Shown: piece after piece, positions 17,667-27,075 of the stretch
How positions within the stretch are numbered: position 1 is the first letter of the stretch
How the letters are laid out: each line of letters begins with the position of its first letter
Assembly (NCBI GenBank): GCA_009782405.1
Contig: WRJC01000034.1
Span: 1 to 32,618 of the forward strand
Direction of reading: 5' to 3'
DNA length: 32,618 nt
From: Oscillospiraceae bacterium
Lineage (GTDB): Bacteria; Bacillota_A; Clostridia; Oscillospirales; WRJC01
Made by a program: the position numbers and the translations under genes
The notes under the pieces: generated by a model
The model's input: only the letters and a program-made list of their open reading frames with translations
What the model was told of the DNA's origin: nothing
Databases searched by the model: none

Positions 17667-17726
17667 CGAACAAATACCCTCCGTAATATTAACTTAACGA
17701 TTTGCCCGCGATTCGACCGGGAGTGG

Positions 17727-20700
17727 CTAATAGTTCCCATCGCCGTCCCCGTCGTACATTTCTTCTTCGTAATCATCGTCGTCTTCATCCCCGTCGTACA
17801 TTTCTTCTTCGTAATCGTCATCGTCATCGGGGTAATATTCGCCCTCTTCATCGTTTTTGTAGCCGTCTTCAACATACCCGCTGCCCTGCAAATCTTCGCG
17901 GTCTATCACGGATTCGCCTATTATATCCGGCGTTATGCCCTTTGTGCGCTTCGTGTCTTCCTCTGAACTTTCCTTTATGTGGACCTCGCGCATTTCCTTG
18001 TCCAAAACCCTTATGTCGAGGCCTAAGGATTGCAATTCCTTTATGAGCACCTTGAACGATTCCGGCACGCCCGGCGTGGGGATGTTCTGGCCTTTCACGA
18101 TCGCTTCGTATGTTTTGACCCTGCCTATGGTGTCGTCGCTTTTGACGGTGAGGATTTCCTGAAGGGTGTATGCCGCCCCATAGGCCTCAAGCGCCCATAC
18201 TTCCATCTCGCCGAACCTTTGGCCCCCGAACTGGGCCTTTCCGCCCAAGGGCTGCTGAGTCACCAGGGAATAGGGCCCGGTAGACCTCGCGTGGATCTTG
18301 TCGTCCACGAGGTGCAGCAGTTTCAAAAAATACATATATCCGACCGTCACCCTATTGTCAAAGGGGATCCCGGTCCTTCCGTCGTAAAGCACGGTTTTGC
18401 CGTCGCCTTCAAGCCCCGCGTCCAGCAGGCATTTTTCCGTGTCGTATTCGTTTGCCCCGTCGAAGACCGGAGTCATTATCTTCCAGCCGAGATGTTTGGC
18501 CGCAAGTCCCAAGTGCACTTCGAGCACCTGACCTATGTTCATGCGGGAGGGCACCCCCAACGGGTTCAGGATTATGTCGAGCGGAGTCCCGTCGGGTAGA
18601 AACGGCATATCCTCGGGGGGCAGTATCCTGGATATGACGCCTTTGTTGCCGTGCCTGCCCGCCATTTTGTCGCCTACGGATATCTTGCGCTTCTGGGCCA
18701 CGTACACCCTCGCCACTTTGTTTACCCCGGGGGCGAGTTCATCGGAATTTTCCCTTGAAAACACTTTTACATCCACCACTATGCCGCTTTCGCCGTGCGG
18801 CAGCCTGAGCGAGGTGTCCCTGACATCCCTGGCTTTTTCGCCGAAAATCGCCCGCAGCAGCCGTTCTTCCGGAGTTAAATCCGTTTCCCCTTTCGGGGTG
18901 ACTTTGCCCACCAATATGTCGTTGGCCCTCACTTCCGCGCCTTTTCTGACAATGCCTTCGCCAGTCAGGTTCTTCAGCACGTCTTCTCCCACGTTGGGGA
19001 TGTCTTTGGTTATTTCTTCGGGGCCGAGCTTGGTGTCCTTTGCTTCGTGGGAATATTCTTCTATGTGGATCGAGGTGTACACGTCGTTTCTGACAAGCCT
19101 TTCGTTGATCAGCACGGCATCCTCGTAATTGTACCCTTCCCAGGTCATAAATCCTATCAGCACGTTTTTGCCCAACGCGATTTCCCCGTTGTCGGTGGAG
19201 GGGCCGTCGGCGATCACTTCGCCTTTTTCGATTTTTTGCCCTTTTGCCACTACGGGCCGCTGGTTTATGCAAGTCCCCTGATTGCTCCGCTTGAATTTTA
19301 CCAAATGGTAGACTCTTTTTTGGTTGTCGCCATCCCTTGTCACGATTTGGTCGGCGGAGACGCTCTCAATCGTTCCGTCCTCCCCCGCCACCACCGCCGC
19401 GCCCGAATCCATCGCTATTTTGTATTCCATGCCCGTGCCCACAATCGGCGATTCCGAGATCATGAGCGGCACCGCTTGCTTTTGCATGTTTGAAGCCATC
19501 AGCGCCCTCGCATTGTCGTCGTTTTCCAAAAACGGGATGAGCGCGGTGGCCACCGAAACAAGCATTTTCGGCGAAACATCGATAAAGTCCGCGCGTTCAT
19601 TCTCCACTTCGAGTATTTCGTTTTTGTGCCTCGCCGCCACTTTGGCGTTCTTGAAATATTTTTGGTCTCCGGACAGGGGCTCGTTTGCCTGGACAACGTA
19701 AAATTCGTCTTCCTGGTCGGCTGTCATATACACTATCTGGTCGGTTATTTCCCCGGTCGCTTTGTCTATTTTCCTGTATGGAGCTTGTATGAAGCCGTAT
19801 TGATTTATCTTCGCATATGTGGCAAGATAAGATATGAGCCCGATGTTGGGACCTTCGGGGGTTTCTATCGGGCACATCCTGCCGTAGTGCGTGTAGTGCA
19901 CGTCGCGCACCTCAAATGAAGCCCTTTCCCTCGAAAGCCCGCCGTGGCCGAGCGCGGACAGCCTTCTTTTGTGGGTTATCTCCGAAACCGGGTTGGTTTG
20001 GTCCATGAACTGCGACAGCGGGTTCGAGCCGAAAAATTCCTTGATGGAAGAAACCAACGGACGTATGTTGATCAGCGACTGCGGGGTTATCTGCGAGGGA
20101 TCCTGGGTGGTCATGCGCTCTTTTATGACTTTGTCCATTCTCGCAAAGCCCATTCTCATCTGGTTTTGTAGCTGTTCCCCCACGGAGCGCAGCCGCCTGT
20201 TTCCCAAATGGTCTATGTCGTCGGTTTCCCCCACTCCGTATCCGAGGCATATGAGGTAATTTATGGAAGAAAAAATGTCGGCTTTTATCACGTGCTTTGG
20301 CACGAGTTTGTCTTTTTGCCGCTTGATTTCGAATTTTATCTCGGTTTCGTCCGTATGATTTTTGAGTATGTCCTGCAAGACCGAAAATTTCACTTTTTCT
20401 TTTATGCCAAGATCCGAGGCGTCGAAGCCAAGCACCCGGTCTATGTATATCATGTCGTTTGAAAAAACCTTTATTTCCTGATCTTCCCCTATTGCAAGGT
20501 ACACTTCGTTTATCCCGTTGTCCTCTATCGCCTCGGCGGTTTTTCTGGTCAGCTTTTCACCCGCTTCGGCCATTATCTCGCCGGTTATCGGGGAAATCGC
20601 CGGGCGGCTCAGCGTAAAGCCCGCGATCCTGTATGCCAGGGCGAGCTTTTTGTTGAACTTGTATCTGCCCACTGTGGAAAGGTCGTATCTTTTCGGGTCG

Positions 20701-21506
20701 AAAAAAAGGTTGTTCACCAGAACCTTCGCGCTTTCGACAAGCGGTGGATCCCCGGGCCGCAGCTTCCTGTATATTTCTTTCAGCGCTTCGTCGGATGCCG
20801 TGGTCCCGTTTATCTCGGCTTCGCTTGTGGTGGAGTCTTTTTCGAGGGTGGCCATTATTTTCTCGCCCTCGCCGAACAGATCCTTTATTTCATCCGAAGA
20901 ATTTATTCCAAGCGCGCGGATCAGGACAGTTATGGGTATTTTTCTGTTTTTGTCTATGCGGACGTAAAAAACGTCGTTTATATCCGTTTCGTATTCGAGC
21001 CAGGCGCCGCGATACGGGATCACAGTGTTTGAAAACAGCCTCTTGCCGGACTTGTCCATGACCGATTCGTAGTATATGCCGGGAGAGCGGACGATTTGCG
21101 AAACCACGACCCTTTCGGCTCCGTTTATGATGAATGAGCCGTTTTCGGTCATCAGGGGGAAGTCGCCCATGTAAATTTCGGATTGTTTCACTTCGCCGGA
21201 GTTTTTGTTTTCGAGCCGCACCGTTATCCGAAGGGGCGCGGCGTAGTTTACATCCCTGTCTTTACATTCCTCGACGGGATATTTCGGCGTCGGTTCCAAA
21301 GCGTAGCCTGTAAATTCTATCATCAAATTGCCCGAATAGTCGACGATGGGGGACACATCCCTCAGCACCTCCATGAGCCCTTCGTCGAGAAACCATTTAT
21401 ACGAATTTTTTTGCACCTCTATGAGATTTGGCATTTCGAGAACTTCCCTTAGCTTGGAAAAGCTCATTCGAACATTGTTGCCGAGTTTCTGAGGTTTGAC
21501 CAGCAT
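17727..21506 (-). CDS. rpoB: DNA-directed RNA polymerase subunit beta
   Basis: Read from ATG 21506 the protein has 1259 residues. The frame is open to 21611, but those 35 extra residues are not family-like, and GGGAG at 21519-21523 supports ATG 21506, followed by [13 protein letters not shown]. The rifampicin-binding region is present ([17 protein letters not shown]), and the Asp, His and Ser at the main resistance positions are the sensitive type. Just after it His521 stands where a proline is usual (LGHGGL). The conserved [21 protein letters not shown] and [10 protein letters not shown] motifs follow. The C-terminus extends into an acidic tail containing two copies of a [13 protein letters not shown] unit. 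It has its own promoter at 21649-21677 and is transcribed with rpoC. Confidence 0.99.
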   Translation of the reverse strand: MLVKPQKLGNNVRMSFSKLREVLEMPNLIEVQKNSYKWFLDEGLMEVLRDVSPIVDYSGNLMIEFTGYALEPTPKYPVEECKDRDVNYAAPLRITVRLENKNSGEVKQSEIYMGDFPLMTENGSFIINGAERVVVSQIVRSPGIYYESVMDKSGKRLFSNTVIPYRGAWLEYETDINDVFYVRIDKNRKIPITVLIRALGINSSDEIKDLFGEGEKIMATLEKDSTTSEAEINGTTASDEALKEIYRKLRPGDPPLVESAKVLVNNLFFDPKRYDLSTVGRYKFNKKLALAYRIAGFTLSRPAISPITGEIMAEAGEKLTRKTAEAIEDNGINEVYLAIGEDQEIKVFSNDMIYIDRVLGFDASDLGIKEKVKFSVLQDILKNHTDETEIKFEIKRQKDKLVPKHVIKADIFSSINYLICLGYGVGETDDIDHLGNRRLRSVGEQLQNQMRMGFARMDKVIKERMTTQDPSQITPQSLINIRPLVSSIKEFFGSNPLSQFMDQTNPVSEITHKRRLSALGHGGLSRERASFEVRDVHYTHYGRMCPIETPEGPNIGLISYLATYAKINQYGFIQAPYRKIDKATGEITDQIVYMTADQEDEFYVVQANEPLSGDQKYFKNAKVAARHKNEILEVENERADFIDVSPKMLVSVATALIPFLENDDNARALMASNMQKQAVPLMISESPIVGTGMEYKIAMDSGAAVVAGEDGTIESVSADQIVTRDGDNQKRVYHLVKFKRSNQGTCINQRPVVAKGQKIEKGEVIADGPSTDNGEIALGKNVLIGFMTWEGYNYEDAVLINERLVRNDVYTSIHIEEYSHEAKDTKLGPEEITKDIPNVGEDVLKNLTGEGIVRKGAEVRANDILVGKVTPKGETDLTPEERLLRAIFGEKARDVRDTSLRLPHGESGIVVDVKVFSRENSDELAPGVNKVARVYVAQKRKISVGDKMAGRHGNKGVISRILPPEDMPFLPDGTPLDIILNPLGVPSRMNIGQVLEVHLGLAAKHLGWKIMTPVFDGANEYDTEKCLLDAGLEGDGKTVLYDGRTGIPFDNRVTVGYMYFLKLLHLVDDKIHARSTGPYSLVTQQPLGGKAQFGGQRFGEMEVWALEAYGAAYTLQEILTVKSDDTIGRVKTYEAIVKGQNIPTPGVPESFKVLIKELQSLGLDIRVLDKEMREVHIKESSEEDTKRTKGITPDIIGESVIDREDLQGSGYVEDGYKNDEEGEYYPDDDDDYEEEMYDGDEDDDDYEEEMYDGDGDGNY
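17746..17816 (-). repeat. 42-bp period tandem repeat in the 3' end of rpoB
   Basis: A 29-bp sequence beginning TCCCCGTCGTACATTTC occurs identically at 17746-17774 and 17788-17816, with a 42-bp period. It encodes a 14-residue acidic unit in the beta-subunit tail, and being a multiple of three it keeps the frame. Copy number could vary by slippage. Confidence 0.9.
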
Positions 21507-21648
21507 AAAAATATACCACTCCCGTAAAATTAATAACAAAAACAATCGGTAATCCGCGGCTAAAAAAGGCAAATATCCGTAAAAATACCCCACATCCCGA
21601 AAAATAGGCATAATACTCTATCATAATATGCTTATAGGATAACAGCTT

Positions 21649-21677
21649 ATTATAACACAAAAAAGCATCCCTGTCAA
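21649..21677 (-). promoter_or_regulatory. rpoBC promoter, perfect consensus
   Basis: On the minus strand TTGACA (21677-21672) and TATAAT (21654-21649) are separated by exactly 17 bp. Transcription would start near 21642, giving a leader of about 136 nt before ATG 21506. The leader is AT-rich and shows no clear hairpin-plus-T-run attenuator. It makes rpoBC independent of the URO-D-like gene upstream. Confidence 0.92.
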
Positions 21678-21753
21678 GAGATATTTTCGAGTTTTTCAAA
21701 AAATATGCAAAATTCCGTTGTAATTTTAATCGCGTCTGTTCCGCCTCCTTTTT

Positions 21754-22836
21754 TCAGCTTCCAATCAAACGTTCGGCGAGCTTCAGGACGCGCTCCCGCT
21801 CCGAGACCGGATAGCTCCCGCTCCAGTACAAACCTTTCGCGGTGCCGATTTGCCCGGCGATGATCTCCACGTTCTCCAAGCCCCCGCCCACCCATATGTT
21901 CTTGCCCGCGCCGCTTATCTTTTTGTAGATTTCGGGGCAGGAGTCTATACCCGGCGTTCCGGGCTCGGGCACCCACTGCACGCATTTGAGATCGGGAATC
22001 GACAAAATGGAATCCAGATGTACAAGTTCCCCCGTTCCGTCGAGATGGTAGTAGTTGTAGCGGGGCGATTCGGAGACGGCCAGCTCCATATCCCATTTGA
22101 CGAAGCGCTCGAAGTGCCCGGGGCCGATCATCGCGGAAAAATCGCATTGCAGCCCCGCCCAGGGTATCGGGGCGAACATCCCGCCCCACGAACTGTAGCC
22201 GCGCGCCGAGGGCGTGATCGCCGCCAGGCTCTTTGCCGCTTCCCGCGAGGCTTCGTGGAACTCCATCGAGAGCCGGTTGACTTCATCGGGCTTGTCGTAG
22301 AGCAAAACGCCCAGCTCGCCCGCTTTGTAGAATTCGGCCACCATGTCAAGGCAATACCCGCCCGCCGAGGGGCCGGAAATCGCGTACCCGCCGCCGAAGC
22401 GCCGCTCGCAGGCTTCGGCGATTTCCTTGTAGCGCGGGTAAAAAACGCTGCAGCCGTCCAAGGCGATGTGCATATCTTCGATCGGCGGCAGGTTTTTCGC
22501 CTCGTACCACACGGTGTCGGGGGCTATATGGGCCCGGGCGCCGAAATATTCGACCGCGTGGATTGGGCCGAAGTACATGAATATATACGGGAACCCGTCG
22601 CATTCGTATTTTTGCGAGCGCATCTGGTACTCCAGCTTCCCCGCTATCGACTCGGCGCTCTCGCCCGGGCTGTAATTAAAAAGGTTTGCCGTTATGAGCC
22701 CTTCGGGGCGCGGCATTCCGGGATCCGCGCCGTAGAACGAAAGGTTGAGTATGGGCCGCGCGGTTTCCCGCTGCCACCAGGCCTCATAGCTGTCCTGTAT
22801 TTTCTGCCAGCGGCATTCGTCAAAAATATCGAGCAT
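21754..22836 (-). CDS. URO-D/MtaA-fold protein of unknown function
   Basis: The 360-residue protein resembles the uroporphyrinogen decarboxylase superfamily, which also includes methylcobalamin:CoM methyltransferases such as MtaA/CmuA. Typical segments are ISGPSAGGYCLDM, a central helix with DEVNRLSMEFHE, YYHLDGTGELVHLDSIL and the glycine-rich WVGGGLENVE near the end. The RQAGRY-type N-terminal substrate motif of true HemE is missing, so it is probably not a heme biosynthesis enzyme. The family also contains many proteins of carbohydrate and one-carbon clusters with unknown reaction. AAAGGGGA precedes ATG 22836. The gene starts four bases after the membrane-protein stop, so the two are probably coupled. 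No cysteine/histidine zinc motif was clearly assigned. Confidence 0.75.
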   Translation of the reverse strand: MLDIFDECRWQKIQDSYEAWWQRETARPILNLSFYGADPGMPRPEGLITANLFNYSPGESAESIAGKLEYQMRSQKYECDGFPYIFMYFGPIHAVEYFGARAHIAPDTVWYEAKNLPPIEDMHIALDGCSVFYPRYKEIAEACERRFGGGYAISGPSAGGYCLDMVAEFYKAGELGVLLYDKPDEVNRLSMEFHEASREAAKSLAAITPSARGYSSWGGMFAPIPWAGLQCDFSAMIGPGHFERFVKWDMELAVSESPRYNYYHLDGTGELVHLDSILSIPDLKCVQWVPEPGTPGIDSCPEIYKKISGAGKNIWVGGGLENVEIIAGQIGTAKGLYWSGSYPVSERERVLKLAERLIGS

Positions 22837-22840
22837 TTAT

Positions 22841-23500
22841 TTAATCCCCTTTAATTTCCGATTTCGTATTGGCGTACATCTCGCGCAAGCCGAAGGCGAA
22901 CGTGTTGGCTGCGAGCGCCACCACCGCGATTTCCCTGACGAACACCACTCCGGTCACTTCGAGTATGTTTTCCTCCCCGGCCAAAAGGAGTTCCCCCATG
23001 TCGGGCACGGCCATTAAAAACACAAAGAAAGCGAGCAGGTTAGCGCCCGCGAAAGCGAGATCCGCCGTTTTTTTCCCGGAGGAATACAAGGCGAGGTATA
23101 CCAAAACCATCGCGCCCACGCAAAAGCAAAACCTGTACAGATGCTGGTTGTCCCACAAATTTGAAATGGCATCTATCGAATCTCCGTAGATCATGGCGAA
23201 CATTTTCACAAAAACCGCGCCTTCAAAAAATGCGTAGACCATGATTACCGAAAACCAAATTTTCAAAATGGGGCTTTTTGCCCCATTTTGTTTTTTTGCC
23301 AGGAAGAACGCCAAAACCGCAAACAAAGCCAAGGAGTAGAGCAAATAGGCGAAATCGCTTGCATAGTCGAATTCATAGAACAAAATCGCCTGCATATAGT
23401 AATAGGCAACCGACGCGGCGAACTGCAAAAACAGCCACGCCGCCGCGAAAAGCAGAAGATTGTGCGGTTTCGAAAAAAAGTTTTTTATTCTTGTATTCAC
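22841..23500 (-). CDS. Six-helix membrane protein of unknown function
   Basis: I do not recognise the family. From GTG 23500 the protein has 219 residues and about six membrane helices separated by short loops, with a few charged residues in the loops (for example a YGDSIDAISNLWDNQHLY segment between helices 3 and 4). The frame is open upstream to 23542, but that part overlaps the end of metK. GTG 23500 lies five bases after the metK stop and has GGGTAGGGG just before it. It is tightly linked to metK before and the URO-D-like gene after. A transport or accessory role to one of these is possible but not shown. Confidence 0.75.
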   Translation of the reverse strand: MNTRIKNFFSKPHNLLLFAAAWLFLQFAASVAYYYMQAILFYEFDYASDFAYLLYSLALFAVLAFFLAKKQNGAKSPILKIWFSVIMVYAFFEGAVFVKMFAMIYGDSIDAISNLWDNQHLYRFCFCVGAMVLVYLALYSSGKKTADLAFAGANLLAFFVFLMAVPDMGELLLAGEENILEVTGVVFVREIAVVALAANTFAFGLREMYANTKSEIKGD

Positions 23501-23505
23501 AGCCC

Positions 23506-24672
23506 CTACCCCAAAACATCGGCAAGATCCAATTTCTCCCACGGCGCGCCCAAATCCTCGCGCCCCATGTGCCCGTAGGCTGCAAGCGCCCTGTATATCG
23601 GACGGCGAAGGTCAAATTTCTCGATGATCGCCGCCGGCCTGAAATCCACCGCTTTGGCGATCATTTCGGACAGCCTGGAATCCGCGAGTTTCCCCGTGCC
23701 GGACGTGTCCACCATAACCGAAACGGGCTTGGCCACACCTATCGCATAGGCTATCTGTATCTCGCACTTTTTCGCGAGTTTTGCCGCGACTATGTTTTTT
23801 GCCGCATAACGGGCGGCGTAAGTGGCTGAACGGTCGACTTTCGTCGGGTCCTTGCCGGAAAAGCAGCCGCCCCCGTGGCGGGCGTAGCCGCCGTAGGTGT
23901 CCACTATGATCTTGCGCCCCGTCAGCCCGGAATCGCACGGAGGCCCGCCTATGACGAACCTGCCCGTGGGGTTCACGTATATTTTCGTTTCGCCGTCAAT
24001 CAGCTCCCCGGGCACTGCGCCCGCTATGACCACCCTTGCGATGTCCTCCCTGATTTTTTCGATTTCGACGTCCGGGTCATGCTGCGTGGAGACTACGATG
24101 GTGTCCACCCTTTTCGGCAAGCCGTCGATATATTCGACTGTGACTTGCGACTTTCCATCCGGCCGGAGATATTTCAAAGCGCCGGATTTTTTGGTTTCCG
24201 CCAATTTTTTTGCGAGCTTGTGGGCGAGCGAAATGGGCAGGGGCATAAGTTCGGGCGTTTCGTCGCAGGCAAAGCCGAACATCATCCCTTGATCCCCCGC
24301 GCCGGTTTCGAATTTGGATATTTCGCCCGCTTTCGCTTCGAATGACTTGTCAACCCCCAGCGCGATGTCTGGGGATTGCTCGTGGATGGAGCATATGACC
24401 GCGCAGCTGTCCGCATCGAACCCGTACTGCTCGTTTGTATAGCCGATTTCCCTTATCGTCTTTCTCGCAATACCCTGGATGTCGATGTATGTGTCCGTGG
24501 TTATTTCCCCCATGACCAAGACAAGCCCGGTCGTAGCGCAGGTTTCGCAGGCCACGCGGGACATGGGATCCCCCAACAGGAGCGCGTCGAGTATGGCGTC
24601 CGATATCTGGTCGCACACCTTGTCCGGATGCCCCTCCGTGACAGATTCCGAAGTGAACAGTATTTTTCCCAT
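23506..24672 (-). CDS. metK: S-adenosylmethionine synthetase
   Basis: The 388-residue enzyme makes S-adenosylmethionine from methionine and ATP. Family signatures are intact: [16 protein letters not shown] near the N-terminus, [26 protein letters not shown] and [17 protein letters not shown], with the C-terminal pattern of the proteobacterial/bacterial type. Two cysteines stand out in the active-site loops: Cys246 in PPCDSGLTG, where glycine is usual before the Asp, and Cys270 in GGGCFSGKD, where alanine is common. AGGGGGAATG precedes ATG 24672. No SAM riboswitch is visible in the 63 bp before it. A nearby radical SAM gene and HemW would consume the product. Confidence 0.97.
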   Translation of the reverse strand: MGKILFTSESVTEGHPDKVCDQISDAILDALLLGDPMSRVACETCATTGLVLVMGEITTDTYIDIQGIARKTIREIGYTNEQYGFDADSCAVICSIHEQSPDIALGVDKSFEAKAGEISKFETGAGDQGMMFGFACDETPELMPLPISLAHKLAKKLAETKKSGALKYLRPDGKSQVTVEYIDGLPKRVDTIVVSTQHDPDVEIEKIREDIARVVIAGAVPGELIDGETKIYVNPTGRFVIGGPPCDSGLTGRKIIVDTYGGYARHGGGCFSGKDPTKVDRSATYAARYAAKNIVAAKLAKKCEIQIAYAIGVAKPVSVMVDTSGTGKLADSRLSEMIAKAVDFRPAAIIEKFDLRRPIYRALAAYGHMGREDLGAPWEKLDLADVLG

Positions 24673-24707
24673 TTTAAATCATTCCCCCTAAATTTGTTTT
24701 TACTATT

Positions 24708-24733
24708 TTATCGCATTTATCGCATATTATCGC
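24708..24733. repeat. Three TTATCGC direct repeats between rodA and metK
   Basis: TTATCGCAT occurs twice in tandem at 24708-24716 and 24717-24725, and a third TTATCGC follows at 24727-24733. They lie upstream of metK, just beyond the stop of the SEDS gene. On the minus strand they read as GCGATAA units that could lie at a promoter or regulator site, but no convincing -35/-10 pair was found. Confidence 0.6.
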
Positions 24734-24735
24734 CA

Positions 24736-25893
24736 TCACGGAATTTCGGAGCTTTCGCCCCTCGTGAAATAATATATGTTTCTCCTCGAATTCACGCCCA
24801 AGACGATTCCTATCCCCAAAAACGAAGTCAGTATCGAAGAGCCCCCATAGCTGAAAAAAGGTAGCGGGATCCCGATCACCGGCAAACGGCCGAGGCACAT
24901 CCCGATGTTTTCGACGGTGTGCGCCACGAACACGGCCATCACCCCCACGCACAAAAGAGAACCCGCGTTGTTTCTCGCCTTGCGCGATATGACAAATATG
25001 CGCACTATGATCACCGTGAGAAGCACAATGACCAGCATCGCGCCTATGAACCCGAATTCTTCGCCCGCTGCGGAAAATATGAAATCCGTCCATTGCTTTG
25101 GTATTATTCCGTTTTGGGTGTAATATCCCTTCCCGTAGCCCGCCCCGAAAAGCCCCCCCGAGCCTATGGCGCGCCTCGACATAAGCGGCTGGTGCCCGAA
25201 ATCCGTGGGGTCAAGCTCGGGATTGAAGCCCACGAGTATGCGCTGCTGCTGGTATTCGCCCAGCATGGGCCATAAGAGCGGCGAGGCCGCCACCATCAAA
25301 AAAATCGCGGCCAAAAAATACCACAAGCTTACCCCGGCAGCAAAGCACATGGCCACAAAAACAAATACATATACAAGCCCCGTGCCCAAATCCCCCTGTA
25401 TCAAAACCAAGCTGAATATGGCGGCGAAATGCAAGCCCAAAAAAAGTATGTTTTTTGGTTTGTTTATTTCCTCCCTGACGCTGTCGAGATGTTTTGCGAA
25501 AGTCATTATGAAAATGATTTTCACGATTTCGGAAGGCTGCCCGCCAACCGAAGTGTCGCCGACCTTTATGCGGATCCAGCTGCGGTTGCCCACTTCGTCG
25601 CCGCTCCCGAAAACATAGGTGACAATAAGCAGGATCACGCCGAAAACATACAAATACCTCGCATATTTGAGCATGTGGTCGTAATCGGATTTCGAGAGCG
25701 CGAACATCAGGGCAATGCCCGCGATCGCCGCCACGATGTGGACCAGAAGGTTCCGAAATTGCGAAGCCCCCAAAGTATTCGAGGAGCTTATTATCAGCAT
25801 ATAGCCGTAAACCGAACTTATGAGCGCGGCTGCGACAAGCACCCAGTCTATCGTGTACAGGTGCTTTTTTATTTCGTTTGCCCAAATGCCCAT
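24736..25893 (-). CDS. rodA: SEDS-family peptidoglycan glycosyltransferase, RodA-like
   Basis: The 385-residue protein belongs to the SEDS family (RodA/FtsW/SpoVE), which polymerises peptidoglycan glycan strands from lipid II. It has about ten membrane helices. Signature segments are visible: GNRSWIRI, GGQPSEIVKI, QGDLGTGLVYV, WTDFIFSAAGEEFGF with putative catalytic Asp270, and PLPFFSYGGSS near the C-terminus. The short N-terminus and the IPLPFFSYGGSS form fit RodA more than FtsW, but the subfamily is not certain from motifs and SpoVE is possible. GGGGAGGGA precedes ATG 25893. It follows a radical SAM gene by 31 nt, and metK is next. Confidence 0.9.
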   Translation of the reverse strand: MGIWANEIKKHLYTIDWVLVAAALISSVYGYMLIISSSNTLGASQFRNLLVHIVAAIAGIALMFALSKSDYDHMLKYARYLYVFGVILLIVTYVFGSGDEVGNRSWIRIKVGDTSVGGQPSEIVKIIFIMTFAKHLDSVREEINKPKNILFLGLHFAAIFSLVLIQGDLGTGLVYVFVFVAMCFAAGVSLWYFLAAIFLMVAASPLLWPMLGEYQQQRILVGFNPELDPTDFGHQPLMSRRAIGSGGLFGAGYGKGYYTQNGIIPKQWTDFIFSAAGEEFGFIGAMLVIVLLTVIIVRIFVISRKARNNAGSLLCVGVMAVFVAHTVENIGMCLGRLPVIGIPLPFFSYGGSSILTSFLGIGIVLGVNSRRNIYYFTRGESSEIP

Positions 25894-25924
25894 TTATCCA
25901 ATCCCTCCCCGCAATGAAATCGAT

Positions 25925-26929
25925 TCAGCTTTCCCCGAAAAATCCCGCGGGGCCTATGTCGGCGGGTTCCGCGCCCGTCTTTTCCATGACGGTTTCGGAG
26001 ATGAATTTTTTCATGTCGAAACACAGCGCGCATTTCGAGGCATATCCCCCGTTTTTCGGGACAAACCCCAATTTTCGCGCCTCTTTGAGAAACTCCCCGA
26101 GTCCGTTTCCCGCCACCGCCGTAAAGTATCTGTACTTGTCAGCATCGAGCCCGGCCCCGCACAGTTCGAAAACGTCGGCGCGAAAGCCGTTGCACGAGGG
26201 CGGGATCAGGTCTCCGTTCAGATCCACGTGGAAATGGCTAAGGGATGTTATCCGGCTCCGGCACGAATCGCCTTTGGCAAAATAGTCGGCCGAGTATCTG
26301 TTTTTTTCGATTTTTTCGAGGATTCGAAGCGCCCTGCCGTTATACCCCAAGCCGTAGCTTCCGGCGACCGTTTCGATGAAGCCCTCCCCGAACGCGGCTT
26401 CGTATTCCGAAAGCGCATGAGCGGCGCCTTGGTCCATTTGCGAGACAAGGCGCTCGAATTTCGACTGCCAGAGAAATGTGGCCATCCCGTTTTTTTTGCA
26501 GCATTTTTCGAGTTCCTTTACCTTTCGGTAAGGCACGAACTCGTTATGGAACGGATCGATGGAAACAAGCAGGCAGCCTACCCCCGCCGCTATCAATTTT
26601 TCGAGCTTTTGGGAAACATTCGCGCCGTCTGCGCACCACGAGGCGTTGGTTTCTATGTAGTCGATGGATATATCGTGTTTTTTTGCGGACTCGCACACTT
26701 CGAGCAGCTTTTCGAAATTTACGAACGGCTCCCCGCCGCCTATGTGCACAGAATTGCAGCCCATTTTTCCCATAAGCGAAAAAATTTTATCGGCGTCGCT
26801 TCTTGACATGTATTCGCCGCTCCGTTTTGGCGACGAGCTGTAGCAACAGTGCAGGCAAGCGGCTGTGCATTTGTACGTGACTATTATACCCGCCCCGGGG
26901 TACAAGGAATCGAGTTTGCAAACGCTCAT
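25925..26929 (-). CDS. Radical SAM protein with C-terminal cysteine motif
   Basis: The 334-residue protein has the radical SAM cluster motif C21-x3-C25-x2-C28 and the barrel motif GGGEPFVNF. A further C-terminal region contains PPSCNGF and a CALCF motif, like the SPASM/twitch domains that hold extra iron-sulfur clusters in peptide- or protein-modifying enzymes. The precise reaction is unknown and no candidate peptide substrate gene was recognised beside it. GGAGG precedes ATG 26929 by nine bases. It leads a run of minus-strand genes from the promoter at 26974-26982, with a SEDS gene 31 nt later. A maturase or sugar/protein-modifying role is possible (inference). Confidence 0.85.
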   Translation of the reverse strand: MSVCKLDSLYPGAGIIVTYKCTAACLHCCYSSSPKRSGEYMSRSDADKIFSLMGKMGCNSVHIGGGEPFVNFEKLLEVCESAKKHDISIDYIETNASWCADGANVSQKLEKLIAAGVGCLLVSIDPFHNEFVPYRKVKELEKCCKKNGMATFLWQSKFERLVSQMDQGAAHALSEYEAAFGEGFIETVAGSYGLGYNGRALRILEKIEKNRYSADYFAKGDSCRSRITSLSHFHVDLNGDLIPPSCNGFRADVFELCGAGLDADKYRYFTAVAGNGLGEFLKEARKLGFVPKNGGYASKCALCFDMKKFISETVMEKTGAEPADIGPAGFFGES

Positions 26930-26973
26930 AACATGGTGCCTCCTTTATTTTGCCCCTTTCGCCCCTTCCACTA

Positions 26974-26982
26974 ATTATACCA
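26974..26982 (-). promoter_or_regulatory. Extended -10 promoter for the radical SAM operon
   Basis: On the minus strand TGG at 26982-26980 precedes a perfect TATAAT at 26979-26974. No good -35 lies 16-18 bp upstream, so it would rely on the extended -10. It is divergent from the rpsB promoter, and the two share about 60 bp. Confidence 0.6.
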
Positions 26983-27040
26983 TAAATAGCCATGCAATTA
27001 TGAACAAATCGTGAATATTGATAAAATTTATGCAGAACCC

Positions 27041-27069
27041 TTGAAATTCTTTTCGTTCTGTGGTATAAT
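27041..27069 (+). promoter_or_regulatory. rpsB-tsf promoter, strong extended -10
   Basis: TTGAAA at 27041-27046 and TATAAT at 27064-27069 have a 17-bp spacer, and TGG just before the -10 makes it an extended -10. Transcription would start near 27076. Confidence 0.9.
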
Positions 27070-27075
27070 TATCTG

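Noticed and set aside
21507..21611. 35-codon N-terminal extension of RpoB
   Set aside because: The hydrophobic extension is not family-like and ATG 21506 has a ribosome site and family start.
24673..24735. SAM riboswitch upstream of metK
   Set aside because: The gap is only 63 bp, too short, and no kink-turn or terminator hairpin was seen.
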